Shown piece after piece: positions 1 to 6,847 of a stretch of DNA of 64,000 bases (its first letter is position 1; each line of letters starts with the position of its first letter). The notes below the pieces were generated by a model. It did not search any database. It was not told where the DNA came from and saw only the letters and a program-made list of their open reading frames with translations. The translations under genes were made by a program, and so were the position numbers. This DNA comes from Defluviicoccus sp. (GTDB lineage: Bacteria > Pseudomonadota > Alphaproteobacteria > Rhodospirillales > Defluviicoccaceae), in contig JARSSM010000010.1 in NCBI GenBank assembly GCA_029624735.1, forward strand, positions 58,088 through 122,087. The letters are read 5' to 3'.

Positions 1-2
1 GC

Positions 3-197
3 GTCGGCCTCTCATCGGAAGTCTTCGAACGCGCGCTTTCGCCCGGCACGCGCCTGGACGAAAGCGTGCCAGGCACCGGCCTCGGCCTCGGCGTCGTCCG
101 CGACCTGGTCACGTCCTACGGCGGGAAGCTCGTCTTCGCTCCATCTTCGGAGTCAGGTGGACTCCGCGCTTCGCTGCACCTGCCGGCGCTATCTTGA
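3..197 (+). CDS. Sensor histidine kinase, C-terminal end only
   Basis: This open frame enters from the left edge and stops with TGA at 195-197, leaving about 64 residues. It carries a G-box of the GHKL ATPase fold (GTGLGLGVVRDLV) followed by YGGKLVF and a short beta-rich tail ending LHLPALS. This is how HisKA/HATPase_c sensor kinases usually end: the region binds ATP for autophosphorylation of a histidine that lies outside the window. The input domain and the partner response regulator cannot be seen. The start is off the window. The gene ends about 200 bp before the first element-derived repeat and may be the last chromosomal gene left of the island. Confidence 0.8.
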   Translation, partial: VGLSSEVFERALSPGTRLDESVPGTGLGLGVVRDLVTSYGGKLVFAPSSESGGLRASLHLPALS

Positions 198-400
198 TCC
201 CGGAACCCAGCGAAGGACGCTGTCGCGGATCCACCCTATATACCTTGTATGCTTTGCAACCCATTGCGGCCACAGCATGACTTGGGTTGAAATCGACGTT
301 TGCGAGATAAAGCGATAAAGCCGCTCGCTCCGCCGCTCTGACGTCAACATTCGCGTGCGTTGCAGCGGCGACGTTGGCGCGACTGCGCTGGAGTACGCAG

Positions 401-440
401 GATTTCGCGCCCTCTTGCTTCCATAGTGCTGACTCGGGGC
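401..440. repeat. Conserved 40-bp element-end repeat, copy 1
   Basis: Aligned without gaps, this stretch matches 1281-1320 at 33 of 40 positions. GATTTCGCGC is identical, and the CATAGTGCTGAC segment followed by CGGGGC differs at a single base. In both copies a tRNA 3' half follows about 60 bp later, and just before it both have GCTAAC, TGATATC and GAATTTGG. The repeat is therefore part of a duplicated unit and most simply is the end sequence of an integrated element. The rest of 198-503 has no ORF I would support. Confidence 0.65.
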
Positions 441-503
441 AATGTGCCGCTGCTTACTGCCGATACAGCATTCAGCTAACTATTTGATATCATAAAGAGA
501 ATT

Positions 504-550
504 TGGTTGCGGGGGTAGGATTTGAACCTACGACCTTCAGGTTATGAGCC
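504..550 (-). pseudogene. 3' half of initiator tRNA-fMet (attachment-site remnant)
   Basis: On the minus strand this reads as the anticodon loop CTCATAA (anticodon CAT), 3' anticodon strand CCTGA, variable loop, a complete T arm (GTAGG-TTCAAAT-CCTAC), acceptor strand CCCCGCA and ACCA. The A at position 72 is the hallmark of initiator tRNA. The 5' half is absent: beyond the loop only two stem bases match, and no D arm or 5' acceptor strand follows. A tRNA 3' half with encoded CCA is the usual footprint of site-specific integration into a tRNA gene. It is unlikely to be a working tRNA. Confidence 0.85.
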
Positions 551-553
551 AGG

Positions 554-582
554 GCGTATTTCTGCGTAGTCCTGCGCAACGG
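554..582. repeat. 10-bp-period direct repeats beside the tRNA-fMet half
   Basis: GCGTATTTC, TGCGTAGTCC and TGCGCAACGG follow one another with GCG recurring at 554, 564 and 574, exactly one helical turn apart. The same motif with the same period lies beside the tRNA-Arg half at 1433. Phased repeats flanking an attachment core are typical of arm-type integrase binding sites; that function is inferred. No tyrosine integrase gene is present in the window. Confidence 0.5.
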
Positions 583-627
583 CGCGAAGCCCCGAGCAAT
601 TGAGGAATGCTGATTTTTTCACATCCC

Positions 628-927
628 TCAAGCGGCACGCGGTTCAATGGACTGAAGTTCGGCCTCGATCTGCCGGCGCCGCTCCATCAGGTCGTAGTCG
701 TTCTGCAGGCCGAGAAAGACGCCCTCCGAGATGCCGAAGTAACGGGCGAGGCGGAGATCGGTGTCGGCCGTGACGGAGCGCTCGCCGAGGACCAGCTCGT
801 TGATCCGTCTGGGCGGCACGTGGACGGCGCGGGCCAGCGCATTCTGGCTCAGGCCCATCGGCTTCAGGAAGTCTTCGAGCAGGATTTCGCCAGGATGCGG
901 GTTCGGCAGCCGCTCGTCGTCAGTCAT
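628..927 (-). CDS. higA: HigA-family antitoxin, copy 1
   Basis: A 99-residue XRE-family antitoxin that should neutralise the adjacent HigB ribonuclease and repress its own operon. It opens with MTDDERLPNPHPGEILLEDF, the typical HigA start, and has a helix-turn-helix around residues 22-65 (LSQNALARAVHVPPRRINEL). The ATG at 925-927 overlaps the toxin stop by 8 bp, giving the toxin-first order of higBA loci. A longer frame upstream exists but lacks family similarity. It is 96/99 identical to the copy at 1518-1817. Confidence 0.93.
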   Translation of the reverse strand: MTDDERLPNPHPGEILLEDFLKPMGLSQNALARAVHVPPRRINELVLGERSVTADTDLRLARYFGISEGVFLGLQNDYDLMERRRQIEAELQSIEPRAA

Positions 928-1204
928 GGTAGTCGACGATCTCGACATCGCTCGGCCCTCCTTCCGTCCAGACGAAACAGATCCGCCACTGATCGTTGAT
1001 GCGCACGCTGTGCTGACCGGCCCGACTGCCCTTGAGCGCCTCCAGCCGATTGCCGGGAGGAATGCGTAGATCACCGAGCACCTTCGCCTGGTTCAGAAGA
1101 CGCAGCTTTCGCAAGGCGACCGCCTGGATGTCGGGCGGCAGCCTGCGGCTTCGCCGGCCGCTCCAGATGCGTTCCGTCTCGGGATCGGCGAAGCCCCTGA
1201 TCAT
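920..1204 (-). CDS. higB: HigB/RelE-family mRNA interferase toxin, copy 1
   Basis: This 94-residue protein has the HigB/RelE layout: MIRGFADPETERIW at the start, a basic RRSRRLPPDIQ stretch, LRIPPGNRLEALKG, then QHSVRINDQWRICFVW and a C-terminal VEIVDYHD. Such toxins cut mRNA on the ribosome and are held inactive by HigA. The length is normal for the family and no disruption is seen. It is 88/94 identical to copy 2, with the differences concentrated in the first 50 residues. The promoter and operator lie immediately upstream at 1213-1241. Confidence 0.93.
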   Translation of the reverse strand: MIRGFADPETERIWSGRRSRRLPPDIQAVALRKLRLLNQAKVLGDLRIPPGNRLEALKGSRAGQHSVRINDQWRICFVWTEGGPSDVEIVDYHD

Positions 1205-1212
1205 CGCCGCTG

Positions 1213-1241
1213 ACTATAACGCCGTGCGTTATAGGCTGCAA
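1213..1241 (-). promoter_or_regulatory. higBA-1 promoter with embedded HigA operator
   Basis: On the minus strand TTGCAG (-35, 1236-1241) and TATAGT (-10, 1213-1218) are separated by exactly 17 bp. A perfect 9-bp inverted repeat, CTATAACGC and GCGTTATAG with a 3-bp centre, occupies 1214-1234 and so covers the spacer and the -10 box. The higB ATG begins 9 bp downstream of the -10. An operator in this place would let HigA block RNA polymerase directly. Confidence 0.7.
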
Positions 1242-1280
1242 GCGGTCGCCCGCCCCAATCGCCTGCGCGCGTTTGCGCAC

Positions 1281-1320
1281 GATTTCGCGCTTTTCTGCTG
1301 ACATAGTGCTGACACGGGGC
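1281..1320. repeat. Conserved 40-bp element-end repeat, copy 2
   Basis: Second copy of the repeat at 401-440. A short internal repeat, TGCTGACATAG then TGCTGACACGG, runs from 1297. It lies between higBA copy 1 and the tRNA-Arg half, in the place that copy 1 holds relative to the tRNA-fMet half, so it marks the left part of the second tandem unit. Confidence 0.65.
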
Positions 1321-1382
1321 GCGGTAGCACGCCGGCGGGATCGTCGGATCTCCCGCTAACGCACTGATATCGGCTAAGAATT

Positions 1383-1432
1383 TGGCGCGCCCGAGAGGAC
1401 TCGAACCCCTAACCTTCTGATCCGTAGTCAGA
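1383..1432 (-). pseudogene. 3' half of tRNA-Arg(ACG) (attachment-site remnant)
   Basis: The minus strand gives the anticodon arm TCTGA-CTACGGA-TCAGA with anticodon ACG, a variable loop, T arm (TTAGGGGTTCGAGTCCTCT region), acceptor strand CGGGCGC and GCCA. The D arm and 5' acceptor strand are missing and are replaced by the phased TGCGT repeats. Like the fMet half at 504-550 it begins at the anticodon arm, which is a usual crossover region for integrases that target tRNA genes. A complete tRNA-Arg(ACG) must lie elsewhere in the genome. Confidence 0.85.
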
Positions 1433-1466
1433 GCGTAGTCCTGCGTGGTTGTGCGTCGTTCTGCGG
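1433..1466. repeat. 10-bp-period direct repeats beside the tRNA-Arg half
   Basis: GCGTAGTCC, TGCGTGGTTG, TGCGTCGTTC and TGCGGAGG follow without gaps, with GCG at 1433, 1443, 1453 and 1463. The 13-mer GCGTAGTCCTGCG is shared exactly with the array at 564. The regular 10-bp phase places all copies on one face of the helix, as expected for cooperative protein binding beside a recombination core. Confidence 0.55.
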
Positions 1467-1517
1467 AGGGGCGCCAATCAGAGAGCACCAGAGGATGAGC
1501 ACTTCTTGGACCCCTTC

Positions 1518-1817
1518 TCACGCCGCGCGCGGTTCAATGGCCTGTAGTTCCGCTTCGATCTGTCGGCGGCGCTCCATCAGGTCGTAGTCGTTCTGCAGCC
1601 CGAGAAAGACGCCCTCCGACAGGCCAAAGTAGCGGGCGAGGCGGAGATCGGTATCGGCCGTGACGGAGCGCTTACCGAGGACGAGTTCGTTGATCCGCCT
1701 TGGCGGCACGTGGACGGCGCGGGCGAGAGCATTCTGGCTCAGGCCCATCGGCTTCAGGAAGTCTTCGAGCAGGATTTCGCCAGGATGCGGGTTCGGCAGC
1801 CGCTCGTCGTCAGTCAT
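1518..1817 (-). CDS. higA: HigA-family antitoxin, copy 2
   Basis: A 99-residue near copy of the antitoxin at 628-927, with only three differences (E to K in the LVLGKRS turn, I to L, S to A). The XRE helix-turn-helix and MTDDERLPNPHPGE start are intact. The ATG at 1815-1817 overlaps the higB stop by 8 bp, as in copy 1. With 96% identity and the same binding palindrome the two antitoxins very probably cross-regulate and cross-neutralise, although this is inferred. Neither copy shows a frameshift, so both pairs appear to be maintained. Confidence 0.93.
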   Translation of the reverse strand: MTDDERLPNPHPGEILLEDFLKPMGLSQNALARAVHVPPRRINELVLGKRSVTADTDLRLARYFGLSEGVFLGLQNDYDLMERRRQIEAELQAIEPRAA

Positions 1818-2094
1818 GGTAGTCGACGATCTCGACATCGCTCGGCCCTCCTTCCGTCCAGACGAAACAGATCCGCCACTGATCATTGATACGCACGCTG
1901 TGTTGACCGGCACGGCTGCCCTTCAGCGCTTCCAACCGGTTGCCAGGCGGCACTCGGAGATCAGCGAGCACCTTCGCCTGGTTCAAGAGACGCAACTTTC
2001 GGAGCGCCACCGCCTGGATGTCGGGCGGTAGCCTGCGGCTCCGCCGACCGTTCCAGATGGTTTCCGCCTCGGGATCGGCGAAGCTCCTGATCAT
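1810..2094 (-). CDS. higB: HigB/RelE-family mRNA interferase toxin, copy 2
   Basis: 94 residues; it differs from copy 1 at six positions (G4S, T10A, R12T, S15N, G44A, I48V) and is identical over the whole second half that holds the putative catalytic and ribosome-contact residues (QHSVRINDQWRICFVW). Same role: translation-dependent mRNA cleavage restrained by HigA. It starts at the ATG 2092-2094 just after its own promoter at 2103-2131. The arrangement repeats unit 1 at an offset of 890 bp. Confidence 0.93.
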   Translation of the reverse strand: MIRSFADPEAETIWNGRRSRRLPPDIQAVALRKLRLLNQAKVLADLRVPPGNRLEALKGSRAGQHSVRINDQWRICFVWTEGGPSDVEIVDYHD

Positions 2095-2102
2095 CGCACC
2101 TG

Positions 2103-2131
2103 ACTATAACGCGGCGCGTTATATGGTGCAA
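2103..2131 (-). promoter_or_regulatory. higBA-2 promoter with embedded operator
   Basis: Minus-strand TTGCAC (2126-2131) and TATAGT (2103-2108) are spaced by 17 bp. The inverted repeat TATAACGC and GCGTTATA lies at 2105-2123; the ninth pair that is perfect in copy 1 is mismatched here (C with T at 2124). Spacing to the higB start is the same as in copy 1. The 2132-2312 stretch between this promoter and the next gene holds a degenerate GCTGACATG sequence at about 2245 but nothing else I can identify. Confidence 0.65.
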
Positions 2132-2312
2132 GGCCGGCGAATCGCCGCAGTAGCCGAAGTTCCTGAAGGCGCATTTCTCGCCGGAAAATCACCTCTCGCT
2201 TGTTCGCGGGATTACGCGCGAATGCGCGCAATTGCGCTAACTAGCTGACATGATTGTGCTTGTCGTCGTGTGCGCTATCCTCGGGGTTATCGCGGCTCAA
2301 GGAAATCCGCCT

Positions 2313-2513
2313 TTGCCCAACGCCCTCGATCCAAACCGTATGACCGCTGCCGAGCGCTTTGATGAGATCGCCGAGATCCTCGCCGCCGGCATTGTGCGGC
2401 TGAAAGCTCGGCAGTCGGCACACCGCCCCTGCGACCGCAGAGACCTTTCCCTTGCTATCCCCGCCCACCAGAGCCGTCATGGCCGGAAACCAAAATGCAG
2501 AGAAAGACCATGA
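2313..2513 (+). CDS. Small hypothetical protein of the recombinase operon
   Basis: About 66 residues from a TTG at 2313 (LPNALDPNRMTAAERFDEIA). Short proteins of this look, with a DPNRMT-ERxxE-ILAxGxxRLxAR core, commonly precede DUF2924 and recombinase genes in alphaproteobacteria; the function is unknown. AAGGAA lies 8 bp before the TTG. A start at the ATG 2340 (57 residues) or at 2250 (adds a hydrophobic stretch) is also possible. The 3' end overlaps the DUF2924 start by 4 bp, which fits translational coupling. Confidence 0.5.
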   Translation: MPNALDPNRMTAAERFDEIAEILAAGIVRLKARQSAHRPCDRRDLSLAIPAHQSRHGRKPKCRERP

Positions 2514-2956
2514 GTGATAGTGTGTTAGCGCAATTGGCGGCGCTGCCGGGGAAGTCCACGCCGGAGCTCAAGCAGCTCTGGCGCGAGCTGTTCGATGGTG
2601 AGGCGCCGCGCTACAATCGCCGCTTTCTGGAGAGCCGGCTCGCGTACCGGATCCAGGAACTGCAGTATGGCGGCCTCAAGCCCGCAACCGCTGCTCGCCT
2701 GGAGGCACTGGGCGAGGAGCTCGACGGCGGCAGGATCGAGGTGCGCCGCAAGCGCGCCGATGAGCGGCCAATCGCCGGCACGAAACTGATCCGCGAGTGG
2801 AAAGGCGTCGAGCACACGGTGACTGTGCTGGACGACGGTTACGATTATCAGGGGCGCCCCTACAAGTCGCTCTCGGCCGTCGCCCGCGCGATCGCCGGTA
2901 CGCGCTGGAATGGGTGGGTTTTCTTCGGCGTGCGCCGCTCGGGAGCGGGGCAATGA
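2510..2956 (+). CDS. DUF2924 family protein
   Basis: 148 residues from the ATG at 2510 (MSDSVLAQLAALPGKSTPEL); an in-frame ATG at 2495 is an alternative. The body shows the DUF2924 pattern: LKQLWRELFDGEAPRYNRRFLESRLAYRIQ as an N-terminal helical part, then GTKLIREWKG, a beta-rich DDGYDYQGRPYKSLSAVARAI and GTRWNGWVFFGV at the end. The C-terminal part resembles a small DNA-binding fold found in recombinase-associated proteins. It ends in an ATGA overlap with the recombinase gene, so the two are co-translated and the protein probably assists or controls recombination. Its molecular role is not established. Confidence 0.88.
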   Translation: MSDSVLAQLAALPGKSTPELKQLWRELFDGEAPRYNRRFLESRLAYRIQELQYGGLKPATAARLEALGEELDGGRIEVRRKRADERPIAGTKLIREWKGVEHTVTVLDDGYDYQGRPYKSLSAVARAIAGTRWNGWVFFGVRRSGAGQ

Positions 2957-4266
2957 GGAAGCCTGTCACCCGCAAGCTTCGCTGCGCGGTCTATACTCGG
3001 AAGTCGACCGAGGAAGGTCTCGACATGGAGTTCAACAGCCTCGACGCGCAGCGCGAGGCTTGCGAGGCCTATGTCGCCAGTCAGAAGCCGGAAGGCTGGG
3101 TTCTGGTGCCGGACCACTATGACGACGGCGGCTTCTCCGGCGGCACGCTCGAACGGCCGGCACTGAAACGCCTGCTCGTTGATATTGAGGACGGCCGGGT
3201 CGACGTCGTCGTGGTCTACAAAATCGATCGGCTGAGCCGGTCGCTGATGGATTTTGCGAAGCTGGTCGAGGTATTCGACCGCCGCGGCGTCACCTTCGTC
3301 AGCGTCACGCAGTCCTTCAACACCACCACGTCGATGGGCCGGCTGACGCTGAACATCCTGCTGTCGTTCGCGCAGTTCGAGCGCGAAGTGATCGGCGAGC
3401 GGATCCGCGACAAGTTCGCGGCCTCGCGGGCGCGTGGCATGTGGATGGGCGGCCATCCGCCGCTCGGCTACGATGTCAAGGACCGCAAACTCGTCATCAA
3501 CGAAACCGAGGCCAACGTTGTGCGAATGATCTTCGAGCGGTTCCTGAAGGTCGGCTCGGCCACGGTTCTGGTCAGGGAGCTCGCGACCGAACGCGTGGCC
3601 ACCAAGCGCGGCAAGCCGATGGATAAGGGCTTCCTCTACAAGCTGCTCAACAACCGCGTCTATCTCGGCGAAGCGGTTCACAAGGGGGTGGCGCATCCCG
3701 GCGAGCACACGGCGATCATCGATCGCGATCTGTGGGACAAGGTCCACGCGATAATCCGGCAGAGCCCCCGCAGCCGCGCCGCCAACACCCGGGCGCAGAC
3801 GCCGGCCCTGCTGAAGGGGATCCTGTTCGGCGCCGACGGCCGCGCGATGTCGCCGACGCATGCGCGCAAGGGCGGGCGGCTTTACCGCTACTACGTCGCC
3901 GCCGGCTTGCTCAAAGGCGACACGCCCCCGGGCGTGGTGCGTCGGGCGCCGGCCGCCGAATTGGAAGCCGCCGTGGTCGATCAGCTGCGCGGCCTGCTGC
4001 GGTCGCCGGAGATCATTGTTGGCACGTGGCGGTCGGCGCGGCCGGAGATCGAAGATCTGTCGGAAACCGAAGTGTGCGAGGCACTGCTGAACCTCGATCC
4101 GATCTGGGACGAGCTGTTCCCGGCCGAGCAGGCCCGCATTCTCCAGCTCCTTGTCGAACGCGTCGATGTTCACCCGGACCGCCTCGACCTGCAGCTGCGC
4201 GTCGACGGGTTGCAGACGCTGGTCGCCGATCTGCGCGCCGGGAAACCTGAGCGGAGGGCGGCCTGA
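2953..4266 (+). CDS. Serine site-specific recombinase
   Basis: 437 residues. The resolvase catalytic domain spans about 10-160 with the nucleophile in VYTRKS (Ser18), QREACEAYV, YKIDRLSRSL and FNTTTSMGRLTLNILLSFAQ. A recombinase domain follows from about 165 (GERIRDKFAASRARGMWMGG, then GYLGEA-type segments). The zinc-ribbon part normally found in large serine integrases is degenerate: GILFGADGRAMSPTHARKGG has no CxxC pairs, and the C-terminal coiled coil is short. It probably moves or rearranges the local element. The ATG overlaps DUF2924 by 4 bp; the upstream in-frame extension to 2797 is rejected because it runs through DUF2924. Confidence 0.9.
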   Translation: MRKPVTRKLRCAVYTRKSTEEGLDMEFNSLDAQREACEAYVASQKPEGWVLVPDHYDDGGFSGGTLERPALKRLLVDIEDGRVDVVVVYKIDRLSRSLMDFAKLVEVFDRRGVTFVSVTQSFNTTTSMGRLTLNILLSFAQFEREVIGERIRDKFAASRARGMWMGGHPPLGYDVKDRKLVINETEANVVRMIFERFLKVGSATVLVRELATERVATKRGKPMDKGFLYKLLNNRVYLGEAVHKGVAHPGEHTAIIDRDLWDKVHAIIRQSPRSRAANTRAQTPALLKGILFGADGRAMSPTHARKGGRLYRYYVAAGLLKGDTPPGVVRRAPAAELEAAVVDQLRGLLRSPEIIVGTWRSARPEIEDLSETEVCEALLNLDPIWDELFPAEQARILQLLVERVDVHPDRLDLQLRVDGLQTLVADLRAGKPERRAA

Positions 4267-4712
4267 TGACCGAGTCTCGCCTCAGCGCCGACGGCCGCAC
4301 GCTCACCGTGAGCGTGCCGATGACGTTCATCAAGCGCGGTGGCCGAAAGCTGGTCATCTCGCCAGACGGCGCGCCATTATGGGCGCCGCCGCGTCGGCGG
4401 ATCGACAACGCCATGATCAAGGCGCTGGCGAGGGCGTTTCGGTGGCGGAAGCTGATGGAGACGGGCGAGTACGGCACGGTTGAGGACATCGCCGCGGCCG
4501 AAAAGATCAACGCCTCCTACGTCAGCCGGGTGCTCCGGCTCACCCTGCTCGCACCCAACATCGTCGAGGCCATACTGGATGGGCGGCAGCCGCCGACGAT
4601 GACGCTGGCGGTGCTAATGCGGCCGTTCCCGGTGGCGTGGAGGGAGCAGCTGGTGCAGTATGCCAGCAATATGAAGCCATCAACCGGCGGACTACCCCAT
4701 CAGACCGATTGA
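4266..4712 (+). CDS. Helix-turn-helix protein of the recombinase operon
   Basis: 148 residues. The N-terminus has LSADGRTLTVSVPMTFIKRGGRKLVI; a middle helix-rich part (MIKALARAFRWRKLMETGEY) leads into a ParB/KorB-like helix-turn-helix, TVEDIAAAEKINASYVSRVLRL, around residues 74-96. Its ATG overlaps the recombinase stop (TGATG), so it belongs to that operon. Proteins like this commonly follow DUF2924-recombinase pairs; a role as DNA-binding accessory factor or repressor is inferred. It ends 44 bp before the convergent AIPR gene. Confidence 0.8.
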   Translation: MTESRLSADGRTLTVSVPMTFIKRGGRKLVISPDGAPLWAPPRRRIDNAMIKALARAFRWRKLMETGEYGTVEDIAAAEKINASYVSRVLRLTLLAPNIVEAILDGRQPPTMTLAVLMRPFPVAWREQLVQYASNMKPSTGGLPHQTD

Positions 4713-4756
4713 CAGAAGGGGTCGGAATTCATTCGGTCAGCCCCGTCGGCCACGGA

Positions 4757-6847
4757 TCAGAGGGCGGAAGCTTCATGTCCGGCGCTCTCGCACCTTTGCT
4801 TAATGAGCAGGAGCCTGCCTGCCTGCCAGTCCTCTGGAACGCGGTGGGGAATTGCGCACGCAATTGCCAACACGGATTCATCACCCTGGATCAAGAGTCG
4901 TTTCTCTCGCGCGAAAGAACGTATTTGTTGCCAAGCGTTCGCTCCAAGTGCCACAACCTCGGTCACGGCCACCAAACCATCGGCGACCCGCTGATCATCC
5001 TGTTGTGTTTTATCCGCCGCGTGAGCGTCGCTCGGGGCAAGAAGAAATGACTGGAAAGCCGGGTCAAGCGGGACTGCAGTCTCCAGGGCGTTCTTGCGGC
5101 AGGCTTGTTGCTTGGCCCACTCCGAAATGTTCTGGCCGGCCTGGGGCGGGGAACGCAGGATGACCGTCATTACCTCGGCGATGGCAAGTAACTGCCGTTC
5201 AAGAACATCGCCAGCGGCCTGCATGGCCCAGATTTTCAGATAATCGAGGCGGCCGCCGCCTGAGCACTCCGTCGCCAGGGCGGACAGGCGTGCGGTGGTG
5301 TAAGCGACGATCTGGGCACGGTAGCCGCCCTCGTACCACGATGCTTTCGAAACGAGCATTTCCGTGGTTCGGAACAGGATCGTCCGCGCAGCAGCGCCCC
5401 GATACCAGTCGTCACTGTAAAGGCTGCGTTTTCGCTCATCCATCCACTCCCTGGTAATGCGTTCGGCGAACTGCGTGAACGATTTCTCGGCGCCTTTGCA
5501 GGCGATGTCCGGCAACAGATCGAAGCAGTTCTCGACTTTCGCCAGATCGGTCTTCGTGATCACCTGGTTCCGCGGATTGCGACGGAGGAACTGCTCCCGT
5601 TTTGTCGCCGTCATCCCCGCCTGATCGTTCAGATGCTGACCGCGGGCACGCTCGTAGTACCAGTGCGTCTGAACCTGCGAGCCGCCCACAGCTGGCGCCA
5701 GGATGCGCCGGGATATCCCTTCCATCCTTTGATGGAACGGATGGTTGGCAAAGAAGTCGCTGGCCCTGACGCTGTTCTGACTGTTAGAAAAACGCGATAT
5801 TCGTGGGATCAGCTCTACCGCGATATCCGGCTTCACCACAGACAGTTTCATTGGAACGAATACAGAAGATTCTGGTAGTTTGCCTTCCCTTTGCATCGCG
5901 GCAAGAGACGCTGTGGTCTGTGCCCCATTAACGATCTGCAGGTCCATTGCGCCGGTTAGGACGAGTGTGCGTCCGGGACCTTCGACAGTTGTTACTGCGG
6001 ACGCTGTTGCCGCTATCCCGTTATTGTAAGCAAAGAACCGTGCGGGTTCCTTTGTCAGCGTGCTGGCGATGCCCTTGTTGATGTTACCGCGCCGCCCGAG
6101 GAACGTCCGTACATTGCCCTCAAGCAACCTGCTGCCATGGCGGATGTAGATGTCGGCGAGAGTCTCGCCCGGCACGACCGCAAGGTAAGCGTCGTAGTCC
6201 CCTATGCCAACCGCGGCAGGGAGAATGGCAAGGCCGCCGCCGGGCAGCGCGGAGAAATCCACGAAGAGGTCGTCACGGACGTTCTGTGCCTCGTGTATCC
6301 GTTTGAGCCGTGATACGTCCCAGATTTGGAAGGTCAAGGGAACACCCTCCCGAGTCTGATCGGGAGGGATCTCCCTGAGCCGCTCGCTCACCATGCGGTC
6401 GGTGACGACGTTCAGGCGCAAGGCCGCTGGCTTTCCTTCCATTTGGATGCGGCGGGCGAGCGCCCACAGCGGACGGCTCTCCTCGATGTTGGCCGTCAGC
6501 CAGCCCTCGCGGGCCTGGTCGAACACACCGAGCAGCCGGCTGAACCCCTGGTCGCGGGCTTCCGACAAGGTGATTTTCGCCGGCATGTCTGGACCGCCGT
6601 CGCGGATTGCAACAAACAAGTGCAGGGAATCGTCCGCATCGTCAAAGGCAAACGCATCGATCTCGAGGCGACGGCTCCGTTGCCCGGTCAGAGTCTCGGG
6701 ACAGGCTTCCGCATCGGGGATCTCGCCGGCCTCTCGCAGCCGATCGAGAACCTCAGCTACAAACGCTTCGCGGAGACCCGTCGCATGCGTTTCGGCCCTG
6801 GAGGCGGCCGCAGCCAGGAGTTCGGATCGAAACTCCTCCTCGGTCAC
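4757..6847 (-). CDS. AIPR family antiphage protein (last gene of Mza-like operon)
   Basis: 696 residues. The AIPR (abortive infection phage resistance) signature lies at about 220-530: LLEGNVRTFLG (241), FFAYNNGIAATA (271), QIVNGAQTTASL (304). An N-terminal segment (LEIDAFAFDD, then LHLFVA, 61-80) could be a decayed nuclease-like fold; that is my inference. AIPR proteins are known from phage-defence loci and occur with MutL-like and Z1 proteins. The start is the GTG at 6847, overlapping the DUF4420 stop as GTGA. An ATG-start frame would cut into the conserved N-terminus. As the last gene it may be the effector or a substrate-recognition subunit. Confidence 0.88.
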   Translation of the reverse strand: MTEEEFRSELLAAAASRAETHATGLREAFVAEVLDRLREAGEIPDAEACPETLTGQRSRRLEIDAFAFDDADDSLHLFVAIRDGGPDMPAKITLSEARDQGFSRLLGVFDQAREGWLTANIEESRPLWALARRIQMEGKPAALRLNVVTDRMVSERLREIPPDQTREGVPLTFQIWDVSRLKRIHEAQNVRDDLFVDFSALPGGGLAILPAAVGIGDYDAYLAVVPGETLADIYIRHGSRLLEGNVRTFLGRRGNINKGIASTLTKEPARFFAYNNGIAATASAVTTVEGPGRTLVLTGAMDLQIVNGAQTTASLAAMQREGKLPESSVFVPMKLSVVKPDIAVELIPRISRFSNSQNSVRASDFFANHPFHQRMEGISRRILAPAVGGSQVQTHWYYERARGQHLNDQAGMTATKREQFLRRNPRNQVITKTDLAKVENCFDLLPDIACKGAEKSFTQFAERITREWMDERKRSLYSDDWYRGAAARTILFRTTEMLVSKASWYEGGYRAQIVAYTTARLSALATECSGGGRLDYLKIWAMQAAGDVLERQLLAIAEVMTVILRSPPQAGQNISEWAKQQACRKNALETAVPLDPAFQSFLLAPSDAHAADKTQQDDQRVADGLVAVTEVVALGANAWQQIRSFAREKRLLIQGDESVLAIACAIPHRVPEDWQAGRLLLIKQRCESAGHEASAL

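Noticed and set aside
504..1432. Possible tRNA genes split by a group I intron
   Set aside because: No matching 5' halves follow on the minus strand within a plausible distance, and the anticodons differ (CAT and ACG), so these are two separate 3' halves.
2860..4173. 437-residue minus-strand frame opposite the serine recombinase
   Set aside because: It mirrors the codon pattern of the recombinase, whose catalytic motifs are intact; the composition is Arg/Ala/His-rich without domains.
4637..5050. 137-residue plus-strand frame after the recombinase module
   Set aside because: It overlaps the last part of the AIPR gene and the HTH gene in other frames and has no motifs.
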